DNA from: Diplonema papillatum
Taxonomy: Eukaryota; Euglenozoa; Diplonemea; Diplonemida; Diplonemidae
Reading direction: 5' to 3'
Assembly: GCA_030068145.1 (NCBI GenBank)
Contig: JAPJBO010000026.1
Location: forward strand, 540,026-604,025
DNA: 64,000 bases
Positions 21,593-33,489 of this stretch are shown here, piece after piece. The translations under genes and the position numbers were made by a program. The notes beneath the pieces were generated by a model that worked only from the letters and a program-made list of their open reading frames with translations, was not told the DNA's origin and made no database searches. Position 1 is the stretch's first letter. Each line of letters begins with the position of its first letter.

Positions 21593-22259
21593 TTGGTTGG
21601 GATATAAGGGATCAAAATTTGTTGTCCCATTGGGATATAAGGGAACAAAATTTGTGGTCATGACGATTTTTGGGGGACCCCTTTCAAAAAATTTCCCGGG
21701 GGTCAAAGTGACTATTCGGGGACGTTTGGTGCCGTTGAAACAAAAAAATTCCAAATCTGAGGCTGCGTTTACCTCCAAAATGAGGTTTCAATTTCTCAAA
21801 TTTTACTGCCACTTCGGCCCTTGTGGTCATGCGGCCAGAGGAAGAGGAAGCAACCGTCGTAACAAGATTGGCAGCGGGACCAGCACCAGCAATTTCGATT
21901 CTCGAAGCAGTCAGCACATGTTTAGCACTGCCCTACTTCGCATCCGGTTGCGCTGCAGCTTCTTGCATGTTTGCGTGTTTACGGTACGGATAAATTGGCC
22001 GATTTTTCCCATCTGCATGAGCCCCGCGTGCTCCCGTATCCTTTTTTACACTCTGCTCAACGACGCCTTTTCTTTTCATGAGGGCAAAGAGGGAAGGGAG
22101 GGGTAATATTGCATCGTCCTGCGTAAGTCATCTGCACCATGATCGACGGAATTCGCTCTCTAAGTACGGAGTCAAGTCTCGTCTGTATACGCGATGCGGT
22201 TTACCGAAGCCATCGAGCGCCACGGCCAGGGATGGATACGTTTACTCGCTGATCGATGC

Positions 22260-22790
22260 TACGGCAGTTCCGCAAACCCACTATGCAGCCTGAGTTCAGC
22301 CCCGCGCATCTACGCTCACAAGGCAACCCATGATCACTTCGGTGTGAGGGATCAGTCCTGACCGAGCCTAATGCCTGCCGGGCGCCTGCTCCGTTGCGGT
22401 GTTTGCTTTTCTGACCAATGCGTTCCACGTCTGAAGGGTCCTTGCGTTAAGTTCGCGCCTTCTGTGGGTATACAGACTTGATCACGACTTTTGGAAACGA
22501 AGCTTACTCTTGAGATCCGGTGTGGAGGGCCATTGTTACCTGACAAAACCCACTCATGCAGCCTGAGTTCAGCCCCGCGCATCTACGCTCACAAGGCAAC
22601 CCGTGATCACTTCGGTGTGAGGGATCAGTCCTGACCGAGCCTATTGCCTGCCGGGCGCCTGCTCCGTTGCGGTGTTTTGAAAACTTGGTAACTTTGTGCT
22701 CAGCGGTCCTACGAATCATGTTCCACGTCCTGTGATTCGTACTTTCAAACTTAATCCATGAATCATGTTCTACCTCCTGTGATTCGTGTG
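22260..22790. repeat. Dispersed repeat, two adjacent copies
   Basis: It matches 17550-17950: two units (about 22290-22540 and 22555-22790), each with cccactcatgcagcctgagt-like, gatcacttcggtgtgaggga and tgcctgccgggcgcctgctc text. Confidence 0.9.
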
Positions 22791-22984
22791 GACTGTTAAC
22801 AACCTTGTACCTTCGTACAGCAGGACAGGTTCTGCATCTGTTCATTGGGTAACTAATTTTGTTCCCGTTTTCCCATTGAAAGAAACCAAGGACCTAGAAG
22901 ACCCACCCTTCCTGTTGATCTTGCAGCACCAACCGCCAGGGCTTGGTCTGGTCAGGCAGTCCAGGCTGGTCGGACTCTGGGTCA

Positions 22985-23325
22985 GCCGGACTAGACTGGT
23001 CAGGCTCCAGCCTCCAGCCTCCAGCCTCCAGCCTCCAGCCTCCAGCCTCCAGCCTCCAACAGGCTTGTCGGACTGTCGGGTCTGTCCAGGCTGTCCGGGC
23101 TGTCTGGTCAGACCGGGCTGGTCGGACTGACTGGTCTGGTCAGGCTGTCCAGGCTGTCTGGTTTGTCCAGGCTGGTCGGACTGTCTGGTCAGTCCAGGCT
23201 GTCTGGTCAGTCCGGGCTGGTCGGACGGACCGGTCTGGTCAGGCTGTCCAGGCTGTCCAGGCTGTCCAGGCTGTCTGGTCTGTCCAGGCTGGTCGGACTG
23301 ACTGGTCTGGCCAGGTTCTGTGGTC
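22985..23325 (+). repeat. Heptamer and 10-mer minisatellite
   Basis: A (cctccag)n run at about 22998-23055 is followed by a degenerate array of ctgtccaggctggtcggact/ctggtctg units to 23325. Both strands stay largely open and produce artificial Gln/Pro or Trp/Ser-rich frames. Confidence 0.9.
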
Positions 23326-23328
23326 AAC

Positions 23329-23404
23329 AAATTTTGTTCCCTTATATCCCAATGGGATTGCCTTGCCCAAGGCAATCCCATTGGGATATAAGGGAACAAA
23401 ATTT
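23329..23404. repeat. Perfect 76-bp palindrome
   Basis: Two 37-base arms (aaattttgttcccttatatc ... attgccttg) are exact reverse complements around a 2-base centre. It would extrude as a long hairpin. A further half-site gggatataaggg follows. Confidence 0.95.
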
Positions 23405-23589
23405 CAAGTGTTGGGATATAAGGGAATTACACCTTTGTTTTATTATTTTTTACTTGTTTGTTGTCGACAACATATTGTGGTTGAGGTGTCATTCAGATGT
23501 AGATCTAAAGCCGCCCACGTCAAATTTTGTAAAGCATTGAGTTCTTTTAAGTACATGAACCACACGGATCAACATGCACTGCCTTGAAA

Positions 23590-26500
23590 GTCAGGTTATC
23601 GGATGACGTCGTCACCTGCCATTGCGTCGTCAAGGTCGAGCATTTGTGGAGCTAGCGGGGTTTGGCTTTCTTGCGATTCCAAAGACTGAGTCGGCGAGTA
23701 CGATGGCGGGCAGGAGTGCCCGTTTTCCACTTTCGAGGGCATCGGTGTGCCCGTGGTCCCCGGTCGTTTCTGAGAGCTGCTTGCCCTCGGTACCTTCTTC
23801 TTCCTTCGATGCACCCCTGAGTCGGGTGTGGTCGCCTTCGTCTTCTTCCGCTTGCGGCCGGCGATCGGGCCTTCCTTCGGGGTGCCGAGCACCCTCTTCT
23901 TCCGCGCTGGTCGTTCGCTGGTTCCTGGCGTTGGTGGCGGCCTCTTGGTTGCCCGTCCGGTCGACGCTGTTTCCTTTTTCGTTGCCGCGAGCGGCGCTCG
24001 CGCCGCTCGCTTTCCTACTGGCGTTTCCCGCTGTACACTCACCTGGGTGGGTGAGGAGGGCCTCTTCTTCTTGCTGCGTCCGGGGGTTGACTGGACGTTC
24101 GTCTTGTTGGACTGGTGGTGGCCGCGGCTGCAACATGCCGCCGGTCGCCTCTGCGTCAGCGTAGGGAGCCTTCTGCACTCTTGGCAGGTGGCTCTGCCAT
24201 GCGTGCGGCAGGCATGATGCCCGCTGCGGCAACACGCCGCCGCCGTCTTGCACTCGCCGCACTTCGTCGTGCTGTGCTCTGTGCACACCGCGATCGGCTG
24301 CCCATCGTTCGCGTGGTGATGGTGCCGGCAGCACATCTCTACCGTGGGAACGTCCCTTCGGACGAGTGCTTTGCACGCCTCACACTTCCCTTTGTGATGG
24401 GTCGCGCATGTGACGAGTGCCTTCTCTTTTCCGACTCCCGGCATATGCACGGGGTCTGGGTGTAGTTGTGGTGGGGCAGGCAGGGCCCACCTCGCCGCTC
24501 TCCCGATCGTCCAGTCAGGGTACGTCGGGCACTGCGTCCCTACATCGCTTCCTTTCACTTGTTCCTCAAGTATCGTCCCCGTGTGTGCCTCGCGAAAGCG
24601 TGGCCTGGGCCGTATACCCGATATCCCCGTGATGCCCATGAACGACAGCGACGTCGTCGGGCACACCCTCTCTCCTCTCATGCAGCTTCCCAGCCCTTGC
24701 TGTGCCGCCAGCTTGTCCAACGCGCTCATCATGCAGCGCAGGACGTTTCCCCGTTCTCTCACCCCCTTCGGCGCATTCCCGTGCAGCGGCATGCTGAGGC
24801 CCGAGAAGAGTTCAAAGTCGATCGCAAGCTCCAGCATTGACGCCTGCCCGTTCTCGGTCCATTGCATGTCCGACAGCCACGCTACCAACGCATAAAACGT
24901 CGGTAGTCCCCAGGTCTTGTTCCGCTCCCACGTCCATGCCGGGGCAATCCGCGCGAAGGGGTGGTCAAATTTCTCGGCAGGCATCGCATTCGCTCTCGAC
25001 CAGGGGGTCGTGGGGTTCCTGGCCACCCAGCCACGTGCTTCGAGCCCAGCCCGTTCCGCAAGGATTTCAGCCATCATCTCCTGGAGCCGCCTCGAGAATT
25101 GGGCATTCTCGGGTACTACCACACCGTGTTCCAGCGTGCATCTGGGCCAGTCGGCCCGGTTGGCTGCCATCAGCTCGACATGTGCCTCTCGTCGCCGTAT
25201 GTGCGAGTACGCTCCGCAGTCCCAGAATACGTGTTTCTCGTCCTCGGTGTCGCCGCTTCCACAGTGCTTGCAGCTGGGCGTCTGCGGCTCAGCTCCGGCC
25301 TGCCTCATCCGCGACGTGTACTCAGCCGTGTTCACACCCCCCGCCAACGCTACACGTATTAGCCTCGCGGTGTGCGCGGGACATTCACGCATCCTCCAGA
25401 AGGTGTTCGTCCGCTCCAGGTCGGCTCTCTGTATGCCCTCAAATCCCGGCCGCCTCGCCACCAGTCGGGACCACGTCTTCGCCCTCAAGTCCGCCCTAAC
25501 TTCATGTCCCCTCTTCGAAGGTGCCGAGGCTAACGGGTCATATGTTGCACCATTCCTCAGCGTGCGAGACAGGGGCCCGGGTCCCCATACGTATCCACAC
25601 TCCTCCATGCTCCTCATCGCCAGTCCGACTGGCCCCAGGGGTAGGTCCCCCTCGGCGTATCTTCCCCGGATGCTCTCCATCAGAGGCAGCAGTCGTGGCA
25701 ACCTCTCGCACGCCGCGTAAAACGCTGTCGTCACCCTATATGCTAGGCATGTACCGGGATCCGTCAGGTGGCCCTTCTCCTGAAAGTTTAGGACCATCTC
25801 CCTCGCGCGCTTCGGGTTGGATCCACCCCAGATCAGTCCCATCACCGACGTCGTCAGCCGTTTCATCGCCACCTTCGATACCGGCGCGAAAGAGCAGCCT
25901 GACAGCGCCGCCGGTAGCACATTCGACTGCACAATCCGGACCCGCTTTTCGTACCGGAACGGCGCATGGCGGAGGCCTTCCGCCAGGGCAGCCGCCTTCT
26001 CCACCCTCTCCGAGTCGGACCTTTCCGTCCTATTCTTCGCCGTCGAGACTAGGACCCCGAGGCACTTGACGGATTTGCTAAACCGCAGCAGCGCATCCAC
26101 GCTGCGGAGTTTGAGAGTCGACTGATGCCTACGTCTCGTCGAGAACGCGACCGTCTTCTGGAGGTTTAGCTCCATCCCGGTGAGTGTGCAGAACTCGTCT
26201 ACTACGTCCACTCCCTTTTGCAGGGCGGCCTCCGACAGCCTGGACAGCAGTGTGGCGTCGTCCGCGTATGACTTTGGACTCACACCCCCCGCTTCTTTCT
26301 TGACCGTTTTCATCACTACCGACAGCAGGGCATTGATGAGTATGACGGATACAGGGCACCCTTGAAGGATACCGTTGGTCACACTGAACTCCCTGCCCAC
26401 CCCTAATGGTAGCTTGAAGCGTCTCGCGAGCAGTCTGTAGATAGCCCTCAGCGGCTTGAGAACCCGATTGTGCAATCCTAAGTCCTCGGCTAAGCGCAGT

Positions 26501-28500
26501 ACTATCTCTCGCGGGACCATGTCGAAGCATTTCCGGAAGTCCAGCGCCACACCGTAGAGCGGCTCCCCGTCTAACAAGGCGTCCTCCATCTCGAGCCCAA
26601 TTTCCATCAAGACGTCCTCGATCCGGTGACCCGGTCGAAAGCCTTTCTGTCCTTCTTCGATCCATTCCTCTTGCCACAGAACTATGTCCGCCAGCCTGCG
26701 GCAGGCCCATAAGCGGTACACGGCGGATGTGACGGTTATCGGTCTTGTGTGCAGCGGGTCTTGACTCTCATCCTTCGGCACCATCGACACCAGCGCAGTT
26801 GTCATGCTTGCCGGCCAGTCTCCAGTTGCTTCGACCAGGTTCAAGACGTCTGCAAGTGCATTCAGCAGGGGGAGCGGCAACTCCCGCAGTTCAGCCATAC
26901 GCCAGCCATCCACCCCTGACGCGCTTTTCTTCGGCTTCTTCCTCAGCAGAATTCGCAGCTCCTCCCCCGTGATTGTTCCGGCTTCCATCATATGTGGGCC
27001 GATGTGATCCCGGAACCGATCCCGAAACGGCTCGTACTCCGGCTCTGGCCCGTCCTTGTACTTACGCAGGATAGGGTCCCACGCAGTGTTCAGCACCTCG
27101 TCCATCTCGTCAACATTTGCAGTCACTCCCGCCCCCTTTCGCAACACCCCCGACGGTTCAGCGCGCCCGGCGCAGATGGTTGTCAGACATCGTCTGCTCG
27201 CATCGGCCCTCTCGTTCAGCTTGTCTCGGTATTTCGTAAACCTGGCCGCCGATCCTTCCTTTCCGAGCCTGCTCGTCTCTTCCCGCAATGCCGTGAGAAG
27301 CTGCTTCGCCTCCTCATGATCCGGGAATCCCTCTGTCCCTTGGCCATCTTTCATGCACGCCTGTGCCAGCCGCCTGCTGTTCTGCCAGCAACGGGATACC
27401 TCATGCGGAACTGCCTCCGGCCCGCGCCGTTGCGCAAGGTAGCTGCAGATGCGTTCCATCCTGTGGATGGCCTTCCGGAGCCGTAGCTGTCTGCTGTTCG
27501 CCGCCCCCGACCCGTCGCTCGCAGTGCTTGCCGTGATGCAGACTCTCTTAGGTGACGTCTTTACCCCCCGTCCTGTACTTCTTCCCCTTTCTTCCGCAGG
27601 GATTCCGAAGGCATCCTGCAAGTACTGCTCACTGACTCGTGACCACTCGAGCCAGGCCTCTTCCACGCGTTGTGCTGCCAGCCGTTCTGCGAAATCGGAG
27701 TTGGCTAGTCTCTGTACGGCTTCTCTGTAAGCTTCTGTGTCCGAGAGGCCCCACTTGGGTCCCCCCTCCGTAGAGATTTCCCGCGGTACTTTAAATCGCC
27801 ACACGATTTGGCGCAGCGCCGCAATGTCCAGGGTCATTGTCACGAGCCGGTGTCCCGGCACGTTCACCGCGGTGGTGACGCATTGGCGGAAAGCTCCCGT
27901 CGTTATTCGGTTGAGGAGTATGCGGTCGATCCTCGTGCCCGATGTCCGGGCGCTGGTAAAGGTCGGTGGTGGTGGTGTGTCACCGGTACGCGCATGGTGC
28001 AGTTCCGCTGCGTCGGACCATCCATTCCTTAGTGCCTTCCGCAGTACTGGGGACCGGTCTTCTTCTGTGTTCAGGTCACCCATCACCATTATGGGGACGT
28101 CACCGAGGCTATCCGCCGCTGCGAAGAGGATCTTCTCCAGCATGTCCTCACGCTCCTCGCTCTCCGCCCTCCCGTTTCCGGAAGGGCAGTAGACATTGAA
28201 CACGTGCACGAACGTGTTGCCGGCCCCTGTTGCCACTACCGTATGGCTCACTCGGTCCGGGGAGCGTATTGCTGCGTGCGTGAGCGCCGTCATCGTATCG
28301 TACGCCGAAATCGGTCTCAGCACTAGTGTCGAGAGCCCTCCGTTCGCGGCGTTCATCGTCGAGCGACTACCGGAGTTCCTACAGAGTCTTCCGGGTGGTG
28401 GCAGACCCCAGTGGCAGCACCATTTCCGCAGGTATTCCTCCGCCTGCACCCGCTTGCACGGTAGGAGTGTCACCTCCTGGCAGCATTGTTAAGCAGCGGC
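23590..28500 (-). mobile_element. APE-type LINE (family 1), 5'-truncated
   Basis: A non-LTR retrotransposon carrying one very long ORF. It sits in the TBC intron in the same orientation as the host gene. No poly(A) tail or target duplication could be identified. The ORF's 5' end breaks off inside the endonuclease domain: an in-frame TAA lies just before a CAG-GAG codon pair that would be its Q-E motif. Confidence 0.85.
23596..28491 (-). CDS. LINE polyprotein: AP endonuclease, reverse transcriptase, zinc modules
   Basis: About 1625 codons without a stop. Residues (counted from the GTG at 28473): endonuclease remnant 40-215 with GDLNTEEDR (132-140), TRIDRILLN (180-188) and GHRLVTM. The RT domain spans about 565-810, with motif A GVALDFRKCFDMV (D645), motif B GILQGCP (701-707) and motif C YADD (736-739). 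A knuckle C1068-C1071-H1081-C1086 (CX2CX9HX4C) follows, then an ELAIDFE block (1215-1221), a Cys/His array (about 1356-1452), and a Lys/Arg-rich tail with NLS-like runs (1460-1590). The catalytic Asp residues are present, so the RT may be competent. The missing endonuclease N-terminus makes the copy non-autonomous unless an upstream exon exists. The plus-strand frames over this region are shadows. Confidence 0.9.
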
Positions 28501-29425
28501 GAAACCCACGTATTCTGTCCTTTACAGGCTTCGCTTGGCCGTTCGTCTGTACTCGTGAACGGCGCTACGCATGTCGTCGTTTCAACCTCGTGCAACGTGT
28601 TTCCGACTGGGCGGGGAGTGGTGGCTGGCGCCAAAATCTTTACACAACAGAATAATGTCCCTTGCCAAATGCAGGTTCTGTCCGACGCCGCGCAACCCCT
28701 CAGCTTCACTACATTCATGAACTGGGACCAGATTCCCATATAGGTTGGAGGTTTCGGGTGGGTTGCATGGCTTCAGCAATGTAGCGCTCCCAAATATCCT
28801 GTGTCAAGCCGATGCCTCGGGGAAGGCACCTCCGGTCCTCTAGGGACATGACTCTGTGTGCTGATCATCGCAACCAGGGCCTGGGGTGAGAAGTGGCGGA
28901 GGGCTCCAGAACATGATTCCACTGCCACTCGCTGGATCAGTGAGTCGAGATTTGACGATGTTGAGCATCACGTCCGCCTTAACCCAGTCGGAGGCATCTC
29001 GAAAGCTGTGGTACTGTCTCATGAACAGAGTCGACGATGACGTTGTCCGTTGCGTATTGATCAAAGCTCTGATTACCTTCCCCAAGCGCACCAGACACCC
29101 TCGCGGTGCTCTGCAACCCCCCTTCGGTTAACTCATCAAGCTCTGCAACGGGCATGAAGCGCGCAGACTCATCGCAAAATACGCGCGTGACGCGCGTGAC
29201 TAAAAAAGCTCCGTTTTTTGGCCCGGCTGTGCGCACAAATAGAGCCACGACACTTTTTCACGCGCGTGACTCAAAAAACGTCTGTTTTAGTGCGCTGAGC
29301 ACGTCGTACCGGGTGTACACCCTTCCACAGGCAGTAGAGTAGTCGAGTAGGAGGTTGTGAGTGGGAGGGCGAGCGGGCGGAACGCGCGTTTCACTACCAT
29401 GTATTGGTGCATGTAAGCGGCATAC
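28500..29425. other. Distal part of TBC intron 2
   Basis: It contains the second gcgcgtga foldback (29170-29290). Two overlapping minus frames at 28840-29248 look protein-like (for example DASDWVKADVMLNIVKSRLT). They cannot be inserted between TBC exons 2 and 3 without harming the domain, so no exon is called. Confidence 0.35.
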
Positions 29426-29569
29426 CTTAAACACGTATGCGTTGGCTCCGAATCCATCAGACTCGTGTTTCCAGTGACCCGGAATTTCCGCGTTGAACTT
29501 CCGCAGGAGAGCGATGACGTCGTTTTCCGGCAACGTGAGTAAAAGAAGCGCTGCCACATGAGCCATGCC
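29426..29569 (-). CDS. TBC-domain Rab GTPase-activating protein, exon 2
   Basis: 48 codons, phase 0 at both ends. The acceptor is acctctcag (29571-29570); the donor is gtatgc (29425). It begins with the Gly that follows the catalytic Gln (YSQ|GM) and carries HVAALLLLTLPENDVIALLR, matching the L-L-x-x-x-x-E-x-D/E helices of TBC domains, then GFGANAYVFK. Confidence 0.85.
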
Positions 29570-29932
29570 CTGAGAGGTGTTTGTGTGCGTTTTCTTATTC
29601 GCGTCTCGCTTCGAATAGCAGCCAGCGGAGATACTACGGCTTCACCAGGGTCGCAACAGTGTTTGTGGGTCGCAACTGATTCAGACCACAGTCATAACCG
29701 CACCTGAAAGGGCCTAAGAGTGGGCGGAGTGTGTCTGCCGTCCGGTCAATCGATCAAGTACGTTGGTACACCCACAAGGGCTGCGTCGCTTGCTGTCCTC
29801 GGTCCAGCGCGCGTTCCGAACCCTTTGTTTGTACGTGCCGGGGAAGTTAGCCTTAGTGAGTGAACATGATCGTTGGGCGAATCTCCTTCTCAACACGCTA
29901 CCAGCGATCTCTTTCAAGTTTAGGAAAAATAC

Positions 29933-30652
29933 CTGAGAATAGTTGCCAAACTCTTGGAACGCGCCGTTCAGGAAAACCTCCAGCCGCGTTTGGTGATCAA
30001 CACACGCGAAGGTTCGCACGCAGTCGAGAATAATGACACGCTCTAAGTCACCGTCGCGTTCCTTAATATCCACAAGCTTCGCGGGAGCAAGGTTGGCGTC
30101 GGGGCCCAGGAGCGAGATCCAGTCGGCCGTGAGCTCAAAAGGCTTTTCTCCGGCGTTCTCCAGGAAGCCGCGATTTTCATTCAGCAGCGCTGCTTTCGTG
30201 AGCTCGCGCTCGAGGAAGTCCGGTTCCTGGAGGAGCGGCTTCGTGTTGTGTTTTGATAGACCTGCAGCCTTGCGAGCAGCCTCCAAAGACCACTGCGCCT
30301 CAGCGAGGTGCTTCCAGCAGTCTGGCTCCGAAAGCTTGACATCGAGGCGCTTGCCGGCTGCCACCATTTCGTGGACTAACGAATACGCTTCGTGGCAGAT
30401 GCTGTTCAGCTTTGACACGGCAACTTTTTCTTTACGTTCGCGCGCTGCAGGTTCCCAGTTGTCGGACTTGTTCGTTTCGTCCCATGCGTCAAGCGGCAGC
30501 TTATCGACGTTCTGCACAAATGCAGCGCACGCAGCTGTGATATCGCTGTTGGCAAGTTCCAGCAGTGTCTTTGCATGCGCTGCATTGAGTTTGGTCAGCT
30601 CCGCGAAGTCAGTTGTCACCGGCAACTGCGGCTCCGGAGCCTTGGGTGCCAT
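29933..30652 (-). CDS. TBC-domain Rab GTPase-activating protein, exon 1
   Basis: Rab-GAPs of this family switch off Rab GTPases on membranes by speeding GTP hydrolysis with two catalytic fingers. Both are present: I207-x-x-D210-x-x-R213 (IILDCVR, arginine finger) and Y238-S239-Q240 (glutamine finger), the latter exactly at the exon end (donor cag|gtattt, 29932). Residues 1-165 are helical and hydrophilic with no recognised domain. The chosen start (30652, MAPKAPEPQ) gives 240 codons; the frame stays open upstream to 30862, so a longer N-terminus is possible. Intron 1 is 363 bp. Full predicted protein: 457 residues over three phase-0 exons. Which Rab it acts on cannot be told. Confidence 0.85.
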
Positions 30653-30659
30653 GCTCTTC

Positions 30660-31370
30660 GTTCTCTCCCCGCAGACCTTTACTGGATGGATGGGGGATGC
30701 AAAAACGTGGTGGGAAGGTGCGAGCTCACCGCTGTGTCCTATCTGCACCGTGTTTCGGTCCTTCGAGCCATGTACACACAGGGTCTGAGCGTCTGCAGAC
30801 AGGATAGCGATGCGCATGGTGACTTCCATGCCTCGGAAGCTGGAGCAAATTTGCAAACCCAAAAAATGATTACAAAATACACGGTCTCAGCCCAAAAGGA
30901 AAACAAAATAATCGATCTGGTGGCCGTACATGATGTTCATGGGGGAGTACTTGGGAAGTACTTGGAGAGTTCATGGAGTTACTAAAAGATACGTTGTTAA
31001 TTGGTGCGTTTGAACGCCATGTAATTGACAGTAACTGGTATGATACCTTTGGGGAGGCAGGATTTTTTGGCGCTTTTGTACTTACCAAATTTCACGTCCT
31101 GGGGTCGCCAAAAAATACCCATTTGTCGCCGAACACGCACACTGTATAAAGCTACCCCCCCTCGTACTATTCAGGCAGTCGTACTCTTCAGGTAAATAGT
31201 ACGAGTGTTGTTTTTAAAAAGTTTTAAGTGGTGCCCCCAGCCGCAACGACTTTTAAGTATTAGTTCCGAGTAAGAGCTCACGCTCGCTGGACAGGTGTCA
31301 GCATGCAGATCCAGCACAGAGAGCGCGTCCAGGTCCATCATCACTGATTCGTCAAGGTTCACCACCTCTA
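30660..31370. other. Upstream flank of the TBC gene
   Basis: No promoter motif is recognised. It includes the partner of the 11533 repeat at 31003-31090 and a short agtcgtactcttcaggtaaa/atagtacgag motif repeated near 31160-31205 and again at about 31735 and 31803. Confidence 0.4.
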
Positions 31371-31740
31371 CTGGTTGGGCATGTCACTTAGAGTGAGCCT
31401 CACTCTAAGGGACACTCATGCACTTTTGTCCCCTGTGACTGAAAAGTGCGGTTTCAGCGTCACTTAGAAGAATTAGAAAACGGAAGATTTCGGCGGAAAC
31501 CCCCAGTTCATTTGCAGTAAGCTAACCTTTAGTGACATGGAACCAAGAAAACTGCGGTTTCAGTGTCACTTAGAGTGAGCATTCAGCATCGCTTAGAGTG
31601 AGACCTCACTCTAAATGACGCCGAGCCCCAATTCTCTCGGTTCAGTGTCACTGAGATTGAGGCTCACTCTACATCCAACTACCATCCACTGGTTGAATGG
31701 TGGCTAAACAGTGGCTAAATAGTGGCTAAATAGTACGAGT
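31370..31740. repeat. CACTTAGAGTGAG repeats and GTGGCTAAA triplet
   Basis: The motif gtcacttagagtgagcctca, with its inverted partner tcactctaag, recurs at about 31383, 31565, 31590 and 31645. Three gtggctaaa(c/t)a units follow at 31700-31730. Confidence 0.6.
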
Positions 31741-31972
31741 CACTCTGAAACGTGGGGGTGTACTTTTAGCTTTTTCAGGAAATATGTGATGTATTTCACC
31801 TAATAGTACGAGGGAGGGGGCTATAACCAGTTGTGGGCTGCATGGGCATGAATGCGAGAAGCGTGAGTAGAGAACGACCCAGATGGAACACGAATAAACA
31901 GATGCAGTGGGCGCATGACATGCACGCGGACACGGAAACATGGTGCAGAATTCGTGTATTCCTACATCCATG

Positions 31973-33205
31973 AAAGCTACACCCTCTGTGTGGCTTCTCC
32001 GGAAAAGGGCCGTGCGCCCTTCCTGGAGACTGTCCATGTGGCTTCACCGGAAGAGGGCCGTGCGCCCTGTCCCAGAGACTGCACATGTGGCTTCTCCGGA
32101 AGAGGGCCTTGCGCCCTGCCCAGAGGCTGTCTCCGTGACTCCTCCGGAAAAGGGCCGTGCGCCCTTCCTAGAGACTGTCCGTGTGGCTGCGCCCTTCCCA
32201 GAGGCTGTCTCCGCGACTCCTCCGGAAGAGGGCCTTGCGCTGTGCCCATGTGGCTTCTCCGGAAGAGGGCCTTGCGCCCTTCCCAGAGGTTGTCTCCGTG
32301 ACTCCTCCGGAAGAGCGCCGTGCGCCCTTCCCAGAGGCTGTCCATGTGGCTTCTCCGGAAGAGGGCCTTGCGCCCTACCCAGAGGCTGTCTCCGTGACTC
32401 CTCCGGAAGGCTTCTCCGGACGCGCCCTTCCCAGAGACTGTCCATGTGGCTTCTCCGGAAGAGGGCCTTGCGCCCTTCCCAGAGGTTGTCTCCGTGACTC
32501 CTCCGGAAGAGGGCCGTGCGCCCTTCCCAGAGGCTGTCCATGTGGCTTCTCCGGAAGAGGGCCTTGCGCCCTTCCCAGAGGCTGTCTCCGTGACTCCTCC
32601 GGAAGGCTTCTCCGGACGCGCCCTTCCCAGAGACTGTCCATGTGGCTTCTCCGGAAGAGGGCCTTGCGCCCTTCCCAGAGGTTGTCTCCGTGACTCCTCC
32701 GGAAGAGCGCCGTGCGCCCTTCCCAGAGGCTGTCCATGTGGCTTCTCCGGAAGAGGGCCTTGCGCCCTACCCAGAGGCTGTCTCCGTGACTCCTCCGGAA
32801 GAGGGCCGTGCACCCTGCCCCAGAGACTGCCCATGTGGCTTCTCCGGACGCGCCCTTCCCAGAGACTGTCCATGTGGCTTCTCCGGAAGAGGGTCTTGCG
32901 CCCTTCCCAGTGACTGTCCATGTGGCTTCTCCGGAAGAGGGCCTTGCGCCCTTCCCAGAGGCTGTCTCCGTGACTCCTCGTCCCAGAGACTGTCATGTGG
33001 CCTCTCCGGAAGAGGGCCTTGTCAGAGGCTGTCTCCGTGACTCCTCCGGAGGAGGGCCGTGCGCCCTTCCCAGAGACTGCCCATGTGGCTTCTCCGGAAG
33101 AGGGCCGTGCGCCCTGTCCCAGAGACTGCCCATGTGGCTTCTCCGGAAGAGGGCCTTGCGCCCTGCCCAGAGGCTGTCTCCGTGCCTCCTCCGGAAGAGG
33201 GCCTC
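31973..33205 (+). repeat. 48-bp minisatellite, about 1.2 kb
   Basis: Two alternating 48-bp units (gtggcttctccggaagaggg... and gtgactcctccggaagaggg...; both continue ccttgcgcccttcccagagg) repeat with small deletions. As 48 is a multiple of 3, all six frames stay open for long stretches. The plus frame VASPEEGLAPFPEAVSVTPP is the most protein-like, but indels break it several times. It directly adjoins the coiled-coil frame at 33206. Confidence 0.95.
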
Positions 33206-33442
33206 GACGTCGCAAAGCTGGCAGCCAAGAGGCAGAATCAAACTCTGCGCAATTGATCATCGACTTGAAGGACGCGCTTTTCAACGCAGCGCAGCTTGAA
33301 AAAGAGGTTGCTAGGCTGGATACCGATCTCAGTTACAAGGCGGTGTGCGGTCGTGTATTGTGCAAGGACCCCGGTGGAGGCGGCCCGGCAGTTCCTCCAA
33401 AGATCGGTGCTGGGAAGGCGCTCCACGTGGCTGCGCTGTCAG
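33206..33442 (+). CDS. Coiled-coil exon of an unidentified gene
   Basis: The plus frame reads QEAESNSAQLIIDLKDALFN then AAQLEKEVARLDTDLSYKAV, with clear heptad spacing. It ends CTGTCAG at a good donor (gtagga, 33443). A possible acceptor is ctggcag at 33224; alternatively the frame continues from the 48-bp repeat. Downstream exons were not found. Confidence 0.4.
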
Positions 33443-33489
33443 GTAGGATGCTTGCCCAAATGGTTAGGGCGCTTTCTGTATGCTACTAG

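Larger units (their letters stand above)
17405..29425 (-). other. Intron 2 of the TBC gene, about 12.0 kb
   Basis: Bounded by aag|gtatgc (donor, 29425) and cccccacag (acceptor, 17405), both phase 0. It contains a 4.9-kb LINE in the same orientation, a reverse-transcriptase remnant, a LINE tail fragment, two palindromes and several tandem repeats, listed separately. A strong donor-like gtaagtat at about 18884 on the plus strand could mark a nested gene, but I could not support one. Confidence 0.7.

Noticed and set aside
23622-28655. Many plus-strand frames of 60-270 codons
   Set aside because: Shadows of the 1,625-codon LINE ORF on the other strand.
28840-29248. Minus frames considered as a missing TBC exon
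   Set aside because: Exon 2 joins exon 3 directly in phase with correct domain spacing; adding these residues would lengthen a helix junction, and the splice phases do not fit.
31977-33284. 435-codon minus-strand frame
   Set aside because: It is produced by the 48-bp repeat, which stays open in every frame; there is no unique domain.
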